Below are positions 1 through 8,617 of a stretch of 64,000 nucleotides of DNA, in pieces. The notes below the pieces were generated by a model, which saw only the letters and a program-made list of their open reading frames with translations, had not been told where the DNA came from and ran no database searches. Each line of letters begins with the position of its first letter. The first letter of the stretch is position 1. A program made the translations under genes and the position numbers. The stretch is from assembly GCA_044361595.1 (NCBI GenBank), contig JBIKIN010000019.1, positions 1 through 64,000 on the forward strand, given 5' to 3'. Origin of the DNA: Pseudopedobacter sp044361595 (GTDB taxonomy: Bacteria > Bacteroidota > Bacteroidia > Sphingobacteriales > Sphingobacteriaceae).

Positions 1-46
1 GGCTAAGAAAGTAAATAAGAATAAGAGCTGAATAAGCAAAATGAAA

Positions 47-382
47 TTATAACTTCATTTCTTTTTCTTCTTTTCTCTTTTTAAAATATCCATATACCAT
101 GGGTAGTATCAAGCAGGCAATTCCTAAAGAAACCACCAATTCTGATTTAGGGATGAAATTCATAACTATAAGATATCCTCCGGCAATAAAATATCCTATT
201 TTACCTAGTTTATTCTTATCATCTACACCTAGTAAAATATATGAAAAGCCAATGCTGGCATAAAAAAACTTGGTGATTACGATTAAAACTTCTGGTTTAT
301 AGTCTACAAAGTATTTAGATATTAATGCAACAAAAGCAATTAGTGAAATTATTTGTGCAACTACAGTAAGTCTGTTCTTCAT
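47..382 (-). CDS. Small integral membrane protein, unknown function
   Basis: The 111-residue product is almost entirely hydrophobic, with about four predicted membrane segments (near residues 7-25, 32-52, 62-76 and 82-98) and a basic KKRKEEKE tail, so it should sit in the inner membrane with that tail in the cytoplasm. I recognise no family. Its ATG overlaps the stop of the anti-sigma-like gene by 4 bases, so it is the last gene of the metalloprotease/sigma/anti-sigma transcript and is probably translationally coupled. It could be a membrane partner of the anti-sigma protein, which lacks a membrane segment of its own; this is inference from position. Confidence 0.7.
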   Translation of the reverse strand: MKNRLTVVAQIISLIAFVALISKYFVDYKPEVLIVITKFFYASIGFSYILLGVDDKNKLGKIGYFIAGGYLIVMNFIPKSELVVSLGIACLILPMVYGYFKKRKEEKEMKL

Positions 383-624
383 TTTTCTAATTCTGACAAT
401 ATTTTTTGAGAAATTTCTTCTTTAACCAATGGGTCTAAGGTATAATTTTGATTGGTTTGAGATAACTTTTCTTTAACAAATTCTAAATCTTTTTTAAATC
501 CTTGGCAACAACCACACAATACAATATGATTATTTAATAAGGTAGTTTCTGATAAACTAAGTTGTACATGCTGGCCTTTTGAAATTAACCTTGTAGCTTC
601 TAAACAATTAAACAGTTCGCTCAT
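379..624 (-). CDS. Zinc-finger anti-sigma factor-like protein (ZAS type)
   Basis: This 81-residue soluble protein carries the H-x3-C-x2-C signature of ZAS anti-sigma domains (H33, C37, C40), with a further cysteine at position 7 in an N-terminal helix of the pattern seen in that family (NCLEATRLIS). ZAS proteins bind and hold ECF sigma factors, often through zinc. It follows the ECF sigma gene by 4 bases and overlaps the next, membrane-protein gene by 4. It has no membrane segment, so either it is a cytoplasmic anti-sigma or it is tethered by the small membrane protein downstream. The family call rests on the motif and on gene order. Confidence 0.72.
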   Translation of the reverse strand: MSELFNCLEATRLISKGQHVQLSLSETTLLNNHIVLCGCCQGFKKDLEFVKEKLSQTNQNYTLDPLVKEEISQKILSELEK

Positions 625-628
625 AATT

Positions 629-1210
629 TTAACTTACCCAATTTTTAAATAAACAACTTCTCAGCTGAATTTTTGCTCTATGTAGAATCACCCAATAATT
701 AGCATCAGTGATGTCTAGCATTTCGCAAATTATTTTAGAATCCTCTTCTGCAATCATTTTTAAATGAAATACTTGAGCCAATTTTTTAGGTATTTTTGAT
801 AGACATCCTTCTAAAACACCATAAAATTCTTTTTTATCAATATTACTATCGCTAGTATCAAATCCGACAGCTATTTGCGGATTTTTTCTCACATGTCCAT
901 CAGCTTCAAAAAAGATACTATCTATTTCTTCTCCTTCACTATTATGGATAGATGTTGTTTTTTCTTTACTTTTTTTGCGATAATAATCAATGATTTTAAA
1001 TTTTAATATGGCGAAAAGCCATGTTTTCTCGGTACTATCGCCAGCAAAATTAGCTTTAGATTTTAGTCCGCCTAAGAAAGTTTCTTGTATTAAATCTTCG
1101 GCAATTTCTTTATCATTCACCCTTTTAAAGGCGTACGAATAAAGCATATCGCTATAATTAGCAACCCATAAATGGGGATTTAAAGTGTTCACTGTTTGAT
1201 TGTCGGTCAT
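629..1210 (-). CDS. ECF-subfamily RNA polymerase sigma factor
   Basis: The protein is a short sigma-70 family member with region 2 (SYAFKRVNDKEIAEDLIQET, then the TWLFAILKFKIIDYYRK promoter-melting helix) and a C-terminal region 4 helix-turn-helix (DITDANYWVILHRAKIQLR). I chose the ATG at 1210, giving 193 residues; an upstream in-frame TTG would add six residues but lies directly against the stop of the preceding gene, and a GAAAGG stretch sits before the ATG. The gene follows the metalloprotease gene by 18 bases and precedes a ZAS-like anti-sigma gene, so it is probably held by that partner and directs transcription of its own operon. Confidence 0.9.
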   Translation of the reverse strand: MTDNQTVNTLNPHLWVANYSDMLYSYAFKRVNDKEIAEDLIQETFLGGLKSKANFAGDSTEKTWLFAILKFKIIDYYRKKSKEKTTSIHNSEGEEIDSIFFEADGHVRKNPQIAVGFDTSDSNIDKKEFYGVLEGCLSKIPKKLAQVFHLKMIAEEDSKIICEMLDITDANYWVILHRAKIQLRSCLFKNWVS

Positions 1211-1228
1211 TTGTACGAAACCTTTCAA

Positions 1229-3676
1229 TTAATAATCAAAATTTTCTGCTCCAATTGGTGCACCATCGGGCATTGGTAAAGGATCAGGTAATTTAAAGTC
1301 GGCAGGATTAAGTTCAAAGTTATTAATCATAGTTTTCATTTGTAAGTAAGTTCCAGTTTCAAAAGAATTTTGTTTAAGCGACGGAACTCTTGTTTGATTG
1401 GAAATAAAATATTCAATCTCAAAAAGAGCAACTTCAACTCTTGCCTTAACATTATCTGGCGTTCTACCAGAAGCTAGCAAGTTTAATAAGTTTTTTAGCG
1501 TAACCAATTGAACCATTCTTTGAATTTCTCCTTCATAATTGTCTGCTGGAATAACTTTAGTAATATTTTTTTCAACCAGCTTGTTTAATAACTCTTCTAA
1601 AGCAGGTTGAGCTTGGTCTCTGCTATGATGTAAAACTAAACGTTCTAATCGTTCTGGATTTAACATCAGTTTTAAAGTGGTATTTGTTAATGATTCGGCG
1701 GCAGCCAAAGGATCAAAAGTTAAGCCTGTATTACTTTTAAAAGTTTCTCGGCTTCGACCAAAATTTACCGGGCGAGGAGGGATAAGTGCAATTAAACTTT
1801 CTGGTAATGTTAAATTATAGGGCACCAAAGATTCCAACAATGCGGTAAATGCATCTTTTTGCAGTTTTGGATCTAAAAATTTAGTAACCAATTGTCCATC
1901 TCCTTTAACGGCATAGGTATAATCTAAACCGCCAATTGTTTTGCTTAACGCTTCTAATTGATACCTATGCAATAAATAAATAGGAACCAAAGCTTCTTCT
2001 ATGGTAGCCATAGGCGCACCAGTTTTAATTACATTAGTTCCCATTTTGCCCAAAATAGTTCTTCTAATTTCTAGCAATTTTTTAAAGCTTTCTAGCGGAC
2101 TTATTCCATCATCCCACAAATGTGCTAATGGATGAGCACTACTTTCGCTTCTAGCATCAGCATCGGCCATGAAAATAAACCCTTGTTTAATAGTTTCACT
2201 TATAATTTTATCTAATTCATCGTTTTCTTTGGTTTTATCAGCAAAATCCTGGTAACCATAAATAATGGCTCTTTTATCCCATCCACCAATTCCATCGGCG
2301 TATGCATCACTCAAATCTACCTTTCCTTTATCATCCAGTTTAATGCGTGGAAAAGGATAATCCATTACAGAAGAACGCTCAAATGTACTTGCACTATAAT
2401 TATGATATAAACCTAAGGTATGTCCAATTTCGTGAGCTGCTAGTTGTCTTATCCTCGCTAAAGACATCTTCATCATCGCATCTTCTTGTTGTTTTTCATC
2501 ACCGTAAGGCAATAATAAACCAGTTGCAATCAAATAATCTTGTCTTACTCTAAGCGATCCTAATGAAACTTGACCTTTAATAATTTCGCCGGTTCTAGGG
2601 TCGGTAATTGATGCACCATAAGACCATCCACGTGTGCTACGATGAACCCACTGAATCATGTTGTATCTAATATCCATTGGGTCTTCACCTTCTGGTAGTA
2701 TTTTAACTTGAAAAGCATCTTTGTAGCCCGCAGCTTCAAAAGCTTGATTCCACCAGCGGGCACCATCTAATAAAGCAGATTGGATGGGCTCTGGTGCACC
2801 ACGGTCTAAATAGTAAATAATGGGTTCTTTAGCTTCGCTGATAGCTGAATTAGGTTCTTTTTTCTCTAAACGATGTCTAACAATAAATTTTTTAACAATA
2901 TTTTGATCGATAGGGGTGGCATAATCCATGTATTCTGTAGCAAAAAAACCAGAGCGAGGATCAAATTTTCTAGGCTTGTAATTGTTATCAGGAAGCTCTA
3001 CAAAAGAATGATGCATGTGAACAGTTACAGCATCTGCATCTGGCGTTACCGATGCAATTTCTCTTCCTTTTGCACTTCCTACTAGGGTTATGATGGCTTC
3101 AAATTCACTGTTTTTAGGGAAATTTTTGGTGTTCGGTAAATAAATGGCCGAACGGGTATCATCAGCTCGGTAGCTTCCTTGTCCCATTCTTGCCAATTTA
3201 TCGCCAATTTGATGTACATCTCTTAATAAAAAAGCTGTGATGTCTATTAAAACTCTATCGCCATCAATGGCTTCTGCTTTAAAGCCATAAATAATAGAAC
3301 TTGCAAAGGCTTGCTCAACAGATTTTTTTTCGTCTATATTATCGGTGATTGCTCTGTAATCGTAATTAGGCTGCTGTAAAAGTATTTTTGGACCAGCTTT
3401 TACAAATTTTAAAATTTTTGTTTCGCCAATTTGTCCGCGGTCTAAGCCTAAATCATTAGAACCTACACCATATGGCAAACTACTCACATATAAAAATTCT
3501 TGATTTAACTTATCTACGGTTAAATAGATTTTGCCAGTGTTTTCATCCCAATAATAGGTGAAATAGCCTTCGTATTTTTTAAAACCTTTAGTTTTTGCTT
3601 CAATATTTTGAGCGTTTACAATTACCGAGTAGCAATTTAGGATAAGAAATAAGCTAAATAATATTTTTTTCATCAT
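1229..3676 (-). CDS. Secreted zinc-dependent metalloprotease (DUF5117/DUF4953 type)
   Basis: A signal peptide (residues 1-22, ending VNAQ) marks the 815-residue protein for export. Around residues 413-425 it has AAHEIGHTLGLYHN, the HExxHxxGxxH zinc site of metzincin-type proteases, followed by a SVMDYP Met-turn. The remaining sequence matches the large Bacteroidota family annotated as zinc-dependent metalloprotease with DUF5117 before and DUF4953 around the active site. Its substrate is unknown. It is the first gene of a four-gene transcript with an ECF sigma factor, anti-sigma-like protein and membrane protein, so expression is probably tied to an envelope signal. The start is one of two adjacent ATG codons. 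Confidence 0.9.
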   Translation of the reverse strand: MMKKILFSLFLILNCYSVIVNAQNIEAKTKGFKKYEGYFTYYWDENTGKIYLTVDKLNQEFLYVSSLPYGVGSNDLGLDRGQIGETKILKFVKAGPKILLQQPNYDYRAITDNIDEKKSVEQAFASSIIYGFKAEAIDGDRVLIDITAFLLRDVHQIGDKLARMGQGSYRADDTRSAIYLPNTKNFPKNSEFEAIITLVGSAKGREIASVTPDADAVTVHMHHSFVELPDNNYKPRKFDPRSGFFATEYMDYATPIDQNIVKKFIVRHRLEKKEPNSAISEAKEPIIYYLDRGAPEPIQSALLDGARWWNQAFEAAGYKDAFQVKILPEGEDPMDIRYNMIQWVHRSTRGWSYGASITDPRTGEIIKGQVSLGSLRVRQDYLIATGLLLPYGDEKQQEDAMMKMSLARIRQLAAHEIGHTLGLYHNYSASTFERSSVMDYPFPRIKLDDKGKVDLSDAYADGIGGWDKRAIIYGYQDFADKTKENDELDKIISETIKQGFIFMADADARSESSAHPLAHLWDDGISPLESFKKLLEIRRTILGKMGTNVIKTGAPMATIEEALVPIYLLHRYQLEALSKTIGGLDYTYAVKGDGQLVTKFLDPKLQKDAFTALLESLVPYNLTLPESLIALIPPRPVNFGRSRETFKSNTGLTFDPLAAAESLTNTTLKLMLNPERLERLVLHHSRDQAQPALEELLNKLVEKNITKVIPADNYEGEIQRMVQLVTLKNLLNLLASGRTPDNVKARVEVALFEIEYFISNQTRVPSLKQNSFETGTYLQMKTMINNFELNPADFKLPDPLPMPDGAPIGAENFDY

Positions 3677-3710
3677 GAGGATTTTTAATGTTTTAAAGAA
3701 ATTAGAGCTA

Positions 3711-3738
3711 AATAAGTATATAACCTCGGATGTTACAG
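3711..3738 (-). promoter_or_regulatory. Possible ECF-type promoter of the metalloprotease operon
   Basis: Reading the minus strand, TGTAACA (3737-3731) is followed after about ten bases by TATACTTATT (3720-3711), roughly 35 bases upstream of the metalloprotease ATG. An AAC-containing -35 element is typical of ECF sigma promoters, and no TAnnTTTG housekeeping element is seen in this gap. If real, the ECF factor of the operon may drive it. This is a pattern-based guess from a single site, and the spacing is not fixed by any consensus I can verify. Confidence 0.3.
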
Positions 3739-3784
3739 TGCCGGGTTTTGATTTTTATAAATTGAATTTAAGGATTTAAGTTAT

Positions 3785-4414
3785 TTACTGCAACTTTAAA
3801 CCAAATTTTAAACCCGCCAAAGTGTTAATTTCTGCTTCAGTATTGTTTGAAAAATCTAATCTAAATCCAGCTAAAAATTTCTTACAGATATCAAACTCAA
3901 TACCGGTAGATACCCGATAACCAAATGTAAATCCATTATCAAACTCTAATATAGACCTACGAACAGTTTGCCCTACCGGATCTACTATTCTGCTTGCTTG
4001 AATTTCTGATGTTCTGTATGAGTGCCCAAAAGTAGGTCCAAGTTGAATATTAAAACCTTTCAATACTTCTTTGATTGGATAATATGATACTTTACTCCAT
4101 AGTACAGTTGAAGAAACTTGAGCAAAACTTTTATCAAAAAATTCATTAATTGTTGGATTTTGTATCACAGGATTTTTAACTCCACTTTCAAATATCAATT
4201 CGCTTCCAATTAAAAGTTTATCTATTCCCCAGTATGATTTTTTTATAACATTTTTTGATGCATCAAGAGAAATAGAATATCCTAAAATATCACCTGAGCC
4301 AAAAGAAACGCTTCCAGCTGACAATTTTAGGTGTGTTTCTTTTTTGTTTTTAGTTTGTGCAAAAGATTGAAGAGCCAATAATGCAAAGACGATTGTTACT
4401 AATTTTAATTTCAT
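3785..4414 (-). CDS. Probable outer-membrane beta-barrel protein
   Basis: The 209-residue product starts with a signal peptide (MKLKLVTIVFALLALQSFAQ) and continues with alternating hydrophobic/polar strands and glycine-rich turns typical of a small outer-membrane barrel (for example FNIQLGPTFGHSYR and TFGYRVSTGIEF). It ends GLKFGLKLQ, a plausible closing strand. I recognise no specific family. It is transcribed in the same direction as the metalloprotease operon but is separated from it by 108 bases that hold a promoter-like sequence, so it is probably its own unit. Function unknown. Confidence 0.65.
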   Translation of the reverse strand: MKLKLVTIVFALLALQSFAQTKNKKETHLKLSAGSVSFGSGDILGYSISLDASKNVIKKSYWGIDKLLIGSELIFESGVKNPVIQNPTINEFFDKSFAQVSSTVLWSKVSYYPIKEVLKGFNIQLGPTFGHSYRTSEIQASRIVDPVGQTVRRSILEFDNGFTFGYRVSTGIEFDICKKFLAGFRLDFSNNTEAEINTLAGLKFGLKLQ

Positions 4415-4613
4415 AGTGTTGATGATTATTAAAAAATGGTTAAGTAATTATAACTCTATGGAAGTTTAAATCCAAAGAAAAGCAATTCTTAACTTTTACA
4501 ATTATATCAATTTAAAATAAATTCAATTTTCTTTTTATCATTTTAAATTATTTCAAATAATTACTTTAGCAGTTATTCTAAAACATTTTAGATTAATTTT
4601 TGCTAACGCTTAT

Positions 4614-5894
4614 ATGAATTTCGAAAATACTTTAGCCTTTGCCCAAAATCTCGATGAAAATGATGTGTTAAAATCATTTAGAGATCAGTTTTTAATTCCA
4701 AAAAATGGTGATAAAGAAATTACTTATTTATGTGGTAACTCTTTAGGATTACAACCTAAAACTGCTGTTTTAGAGTTAAATAAGCAACTAAATGTTTGGC
4801 AAAACCACGCTGTAGAAGGCTGGTTTGAGGGTGAACAGAATTGGTTACATTATCACAATGATATTAAAGATTTACTGGCTCCAATTGTAGGTGCAAGCCC
4901 TCATGAGGTTACATGTATGAATAGTTTAACAGTCAATTTACATTTGTTGTTAACTAGTTTCTATATGCCAAAAGGTAAAAGAATAAAAATATTGATGGAG
5001 GGTGGTGCATTCCCATCAGACCAATATGCGATAGAATCTCATGTTAAAACTAGAGGTTTAAACGATAAAGAAGTTATTGTAGAGGTTTTCCCTAGAGATG
5101 GTGAGGAAACTTTAAGAACAGAAGATATTATTAAACAAATTGAAGTTTGTGGTGATGAATTGGCGCTTATTTTATTTGGCGGAATTAATTATTATACTGG
5201 TCAGTTTTTTGATTTAGAAGCCATTGCCAAAGCTGGACATCAGGTAGGTGCAATGGTAGGTTTTGATTTAGCACATGCTGCGGGAAATGTTCCGTTACAG
5301 TTACACCATTGGGGAGTAGATTTTGCTTGCTGGTGTTCTTATAAGTATATGAATTCTGGACCTGGAGGCATTAGTGGTATTTTTGTTCACGAAAAACATT
5401 TTAACAAAGATTATAATCGTTTAGCAGGCTGGTGGGGTTACCAATTACAAAACCGTTTTAAAATGAAAAAGGGCTTTGTTCCTGATTTTGGTGCCGAAGG
5501 CTGGCAAGTTAGTACCAGTCCAATTTTATTGATGGCAACCCACAAAGCGGCATTAACGGTTTTTAACGAAGCAGGTTTTGAGCCTTTAAGAGCTAAAAGC
5601 ATTTTACTTACTAATTATCTCGAGTTTATTATCCAAAGAGTTAATGACCAAGTAGGAGAAGAGTTTCTTAAAATTATCACTCCAAGAAATGTAGAAGAAA
5701 GAGGCTGTCAATTATCTATTATTTGTAAACGTGGAGGTAAAACTTTATTTGATGCTTTAGTTGCTCAAAATATTATTGGCGATTGGCGAGAGCCAAATGT
5801 GATTAGGTTAAGTCCAATCCCTTTGTATAATTCTTTTAGAGAAATTTATTTTTTGGGTCAAGTTTTGCTTAATAATCTTAAAACTAATTGTTAA
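4614..5894 (+). CDS. kynU: Kynureninase
   Basis: Kynureninase cleaves L-kynurenine to anthranilate and alanine (and 3-hydroxykynurenine to 3-hydroxyanthranilate) with pyridoxal phosphate, in cytoplasmic tryptophan breakdown. At 426 residues the length is normal. Visible marks are the N-terminal YLCGNSLGLQP, the GFDLAHAAGN cofactor-contacting Asp, and WCSYKYMNSGPGG with K244 as the Schiff-base lysine. The start ATG follows a TAATTTTTG sequence by 11 bases that may be a -7 promoter element with one extra spacer base. No other kynurenine-pathway gene is in the window, so the pathway partners must lie elsewhere or the enzyme serves a single salvage step. Confidence 0.95.
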   Translation: MNFENTLAFAQNLDENDVLKSFRDQFLIPKNGDKEITYLCGNSLGLQPKTAVLELNKQLNVWQNHAVEGWFEGEQNWLHYHNDIKDLLAPIVGASPHEVTCMNSLTVNLHLLLTSFYMPKGKRIKILMEGGAFPSDQYAIESHVKTRGLNDKEVIVEVFPRDGEETLRTEDIIKQIEVCGDELALILFGGINYYTGQFFDLEAIAKAGHQVGAMVGFDLAHAAGNVPLQLHHWGVDFACWCSYKYMNSGPGGISGIFVHEKHFNKDYNRLAGWWGYQLQNRFKMKKGFVPDFGAEGWQVSTSPILLMATHKAALTVFNEAGFEPLRAKSILLTNYLEFIIQRVNDQVGEEFLKIITPRNVEERGCQLSIICKRGGKTLFDALVAQNIIGDWREPNVIRLSPIPLYNSFREIYFLGQVLLNNLKTNC

Positions 5895-5968
5895 CATCAC
5901 AATTACTTAATTTTTTATGCTTTGGTTAAAACAATAACAAAATTATTTGCCTAATCTAAAATAGAGCT

Positions 5969-6802
5969 ATGAAAACTACTGCGATAAAACTATTTGAGCA
6001 ACATCAAGTACGGAGCATTTGGAATGATGAAGAGGAAAAATGGTATTTTTCAGTAATTGATATTATTCAAATACTTACTCAAAGTGATAGACCACGTAAA
6101 TATTGGAGCGATTTAAAGGTAAAACTTAAAAAGGAAGGAAGTGAACTGTCCGAAAAAATCGGACAGTTCAAAATGCAAGCAGAAGACGGTAAAATGAGAA
6201 TTACAGATATTGCCGATACTGAACAGTTATTTCGATTAATTCAATCTGTTCCTTCTCCTAAAGCAGAACCTTTCAAATTGTGGATTGCAAAAGTGGCTAG
6301 AGAGCGTTTAGACGAAATTGAAGATCCAGAAATAGGTATTGACCGCTTAATGGAAACCTATTTGAAAAAAGGCTACAGTAAAGAATGGATTAACCAAAGA
6401 TTAAAAAGCATTGAGGTTCGCAAAGAACTTACTGATGAATGGGACAATAGAGGCGTTAAAAAAGGTCAAGAATACGCCATATTAACTGATGAAATTACCA
6501 AAGCTTGGAGTGGGTTAAATGTTAAAGAATATAAAAAGTATAAAGACCTTAAAAAAGAAAACCTTAGAGATAATATGACCAATTTAGAATTGGTACTTAA
6601 TATGCTTGCCGAAGCCACAACAACCGAAATAAGTAAGGAAAAAAAGCCAAAAACATTTGACCAAAATAAAAAAATAGCCATTGAAGGAGGTACTATTGCA
6701 GGTAACACTCGGAAAGAAATAGAGGAGAAAACTGGTAAAAAAGTGGTGAGTAATATTTCTGCTAAAAAATTATTAGCAGAGAAAAATAAAAACCTAAAAT
6801 AA
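5969..6802 (+). CDS. Bro-N domain (phage antirepressor-like) protein
   Basis: The N-terminal 110 residues (VRSIWNDEEEKWYFSVIDII through SPKAEPFKLWIAKVARERLD) are a Bro-N domain, found in phage antirepressors and related DNA-binding proteins. The C-terminal part (YAILTDEITKAWSGLNVKEY, then LRDNMTNLELVLNMLAEA) resembles the region shared with DinD-type proteins. The gene stands alone, with no phage genes around it, between kynU and a TspO-like gene, so it is either a domesticated mobile gene or a solitary regulator. Bases 6142-6170 inside the coding region form a perfect 12-bp inverted repeat. Target and function are unknown. Confidence 0.8.
   Translation: MKTTAIKLFEQHQVRSIWNDEEEKWYFSVIDIIQILTQSDRPRKYWSDLKVKLKKEGSELSEKIGQFKMQAEDGKMRITDIADTEQLFRLIQSVPSPKAEPFKLWIAKVARERLDEIEDPEIGIDRLMETYLKKGYSKEWINQRLKSIEVRKELTDEWDNRGVKKGQEYAILTDEITKAWSGLNVKEYKKYKDLKKENLRDNMTNLELVLNMLAEATTTEISKEKKPKTFDQNKKIAIEGGTIAGNTRKEIEEKTGKKVVSNISAKKLLAEKNKNLK
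6142..6170. repeat. Perfect 12-bp inverted repeat inside the Bro-N gene
   Basis: TGAACTGTCCGA (6142-6153) and its exact complement TCGGACAGTTCA (6159-6170) flank five adenines. The repeat encodes part of the conserved ELSEKIGQFKM segment of the protein, so it may be a consequence of codon choice, but twelve matched pairs with a short loop would make a strong hairpin in mRNA or a dyad binding site in DNA. Confidence 0.85.
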
Positions 6803-6897
6803 ACATAATCATAAAGAACGCTTTGAAAATACATTTCTTTGGTTAAAATAAAATCTCAGTCTTGTATTTTAACTCTCAAGTAAAAAATATTAAAACC

Positions 6898-7710
6898 ATG
6901 AAAAAAGTAAAAAACTTAGCCATTTTAAATTTTGTGTTTTTTGTAATCGCTTTTGCGGTTTCTAATTTAAGTCAGTTAAAGATTTTTGGTGGTGTTACCA
7001 ATGCAGATATTTCTAATAAATACGCCACTGTTTTTACTCCTGCGGGTATCACTTTCGCCATTTGGGGAGTGATTTATTTATCACTTTTTGGTTTTACCAT
7101 TTATCATTTAATAAGAGCTTTTAAAGATGATGTTGACTCTGAAGCAAGTATTGCAGTTTTAAAAATTGGTAATTTATTCATCATCAATAATATAGCGACA
7201 ACCTTATGGGTTTTTGCTTTTACTTATGAGTATATACTAGCTTCCATGATTCTAATTATCATTCAGCTTATTACTTTATTGATGATTTTTATTCGATTGA
7301 GTTTTTACGATATTCACAAAAGCCTTACTAACAAAATATTCACACAATTTCCATTAAGTATTTATTTTGCCTGGTTATGCGTGGCCAATGTGGCTAATAT
7401 TTCTTTGTATTTGGTTTCCATTGGTTTTACACAACTCAATGGATTTAGCGAAATAGATTTTGCCATCATCATGATTTCCGTTTTAGTTATATTGTCTTTG
7501 TTTATAGTAGGATTAAAGCGAAATATATTTTTTGGTTTAGTAGCTATTTGGTCTTTATACGGTATTCAAATCAAAAGAACAGCTATTGATCCAGTCCAGT
7601 TTGAAAGTGTTATTACTACATGTTATTTTGGAATGGGTTTAATTGTAGGTATATGTATAATTAGGTTAGCTAAAAATCTGAAATACAAAAAGAAGGAGCT
7701 AGCAAATTAA
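6898..7710 (+). CDS. TspO/MBR-like multi-span membrane protein
   Basis: The protein has about eight hydrophobic segments and the motif FTPAGITFAIWGVIYLSLFG, which is shared with Bacteroidota proteins annotated as tryptophan-rich sensory (TspO/MBR-related) proteins. The family is linked to tetrapyrrole or lipid handling in membranes, but the ligand here is unknown. I took the ATG at 6898 (270 residues); the longer reading from a TTG at 6862 adds a hydrophilic stretch before an otherwise normal N-terminal membrane segment. Its stop codon shares one base with the start of the deacetylase gene, so the two are coupled. Confidence 0.72.
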   Translation: MKKVKNLAILNFVFFVIAFAVSNLSQLKIFGGVTNADISNKYATVFTPAGITFAIWGVIYLSLFGFTIYHLIRAFKDDVDSEASIAVLKIGNLFIINNIATTLWVFAFTYEYILASMILIIIQLITLLMIFIRLSFYDIHKSLTNKIFTQFPLSIYFAWLCVANVANISLYLVSIGFTQLNGFSEIDFAIIMISVLVILSLFIVGLKRNIFFGLVAIWSLYGIQIKRTAIDPVQFESVITTCYFGMGLIVGICIIRLAKNLKYKKKELAN

Positions 7711-8612
7711 TGCTTAAAACAGCTTATGATCCTATTTATGCTCATCCTTTGCCTGATGGGCATCGTTTCCCAATGCTTAAATACGAGTTAATTCCCTTGC
7801 AATTAAAGCATGAAGGTGTTATTACCGATGAAAATTTATTTTCGCCCAAAATTTTAGAAGAGCAATGGATTTGTCCACCTCACGAGCAATCTTATTGGCA
7901 AAAATTGAAAACTTTAAGTTTAAGTTATCAAGAAGAAAAGCGAACAGGTTTCCCGCTTTCGGCTCAATTGGTAGAGCGAGAGTTACGCATTGCACAAGGC
8001 ACTATCGACTGTTGTAATTATGCATTAAAGTTCGGAGTTGCCTTTAATGTTGCCGGCGGAACGCACCATGCAGGAAGCAACTGGGGCGAAGGTTTTTGTT
8101 TGTTGAATGACCAAGCAATAGCTGCTAACTATCTATTAAATAATAATTTAGCGCAATCTATTTTAATTATCGATTTAGACGTTCATCAAGGAAACGGAAC
8201 CGCTCAAATATTCCAAAACGAACCTCGAGTTTTTACTTTTTCTGTTCATGGCGAAAAGAATTTTCCTTTTCGTAAAGAGCAGTCTGATTTAGATATTGGT
8301 TTGCAAGACGGTATTGAAGATGATGAATATTTATCAATCGTTAATCGCCAAATACCTACATTGTTAGATCTTGTCAATCCAGATTTTGTGTTTTATCTAT
8401 CAGGTGTTGATGTTTTAGCTACCGATAAATTGGGTAAGTTAGCACTTTCTTTAGAAGCTTGTAAAGAGCGAGATAGATTGGTTTTTACCTATTGCAAGCA
8501 AAGAAATATTCCTGTACAAGTGAGTATGGGAGGTGGTTATAGTGCCGATATTAAGGTAATTGTTGATGCCCATTGTAACACATTTAAAATTGCAAACGAA
8601 ATTTATTTTTAA
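7710..8612 (+). CDS. Histone deacetylase-family (arginase-deacetylase fold) hydrolase
   Basis: This 300-residue protein belongs to the HDAC/AcuC/acetylpolyamine amidohydrolase group, zinc enzymes that remove acetyl groups from lysines or polyamines. The charge-relay pair is in GGTHHAG, the zinc ligands in IDLDVHQGNGT and in SGVDVLATDKLGKL, and the loop SMGGGYS matches the family. Length is typical of the short bacterial members. The start overlaps the stop of the TspO-like gene by one base and a nucleoid-associated protein gene follows after 5 bases. The substrate cannot be told from sequence. Confidence 0.9.
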   Translation: MLKTAYDPIYAHPLPDGHRFPMLKYELIPLQLKHEGVITDENLFSPKILEEQWICPPHEQSYWQKLKTLSLSYQEEKRTGFPLSAQLVERELRIAQGTIDCCNYALKFGVAFNVAGGTHHAGSNWGEGFCLLNDQAIAANYLLNNNLAQSILIIDLDVHQGNGTAQIFQNEPRVFTFSVHGEKNFPFRKEQSDLDIGLQDGIEDDEYLSIVNRQIPTLLDLVNPDFVFYLSGVDVLATDKLGKLALSLEACKERDRLVFTYCKQRNIPVQVSMGGGYSADIKVIVDAHCNTFKIANEIYF

Positions 8613-8617
8613 CAAAC

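Noticed and set aside
6466..6834. 122-codon minus-strand frame
   Set aside because: It is antisense to the Bro-N gene, which has recognisable domains across the same bases.
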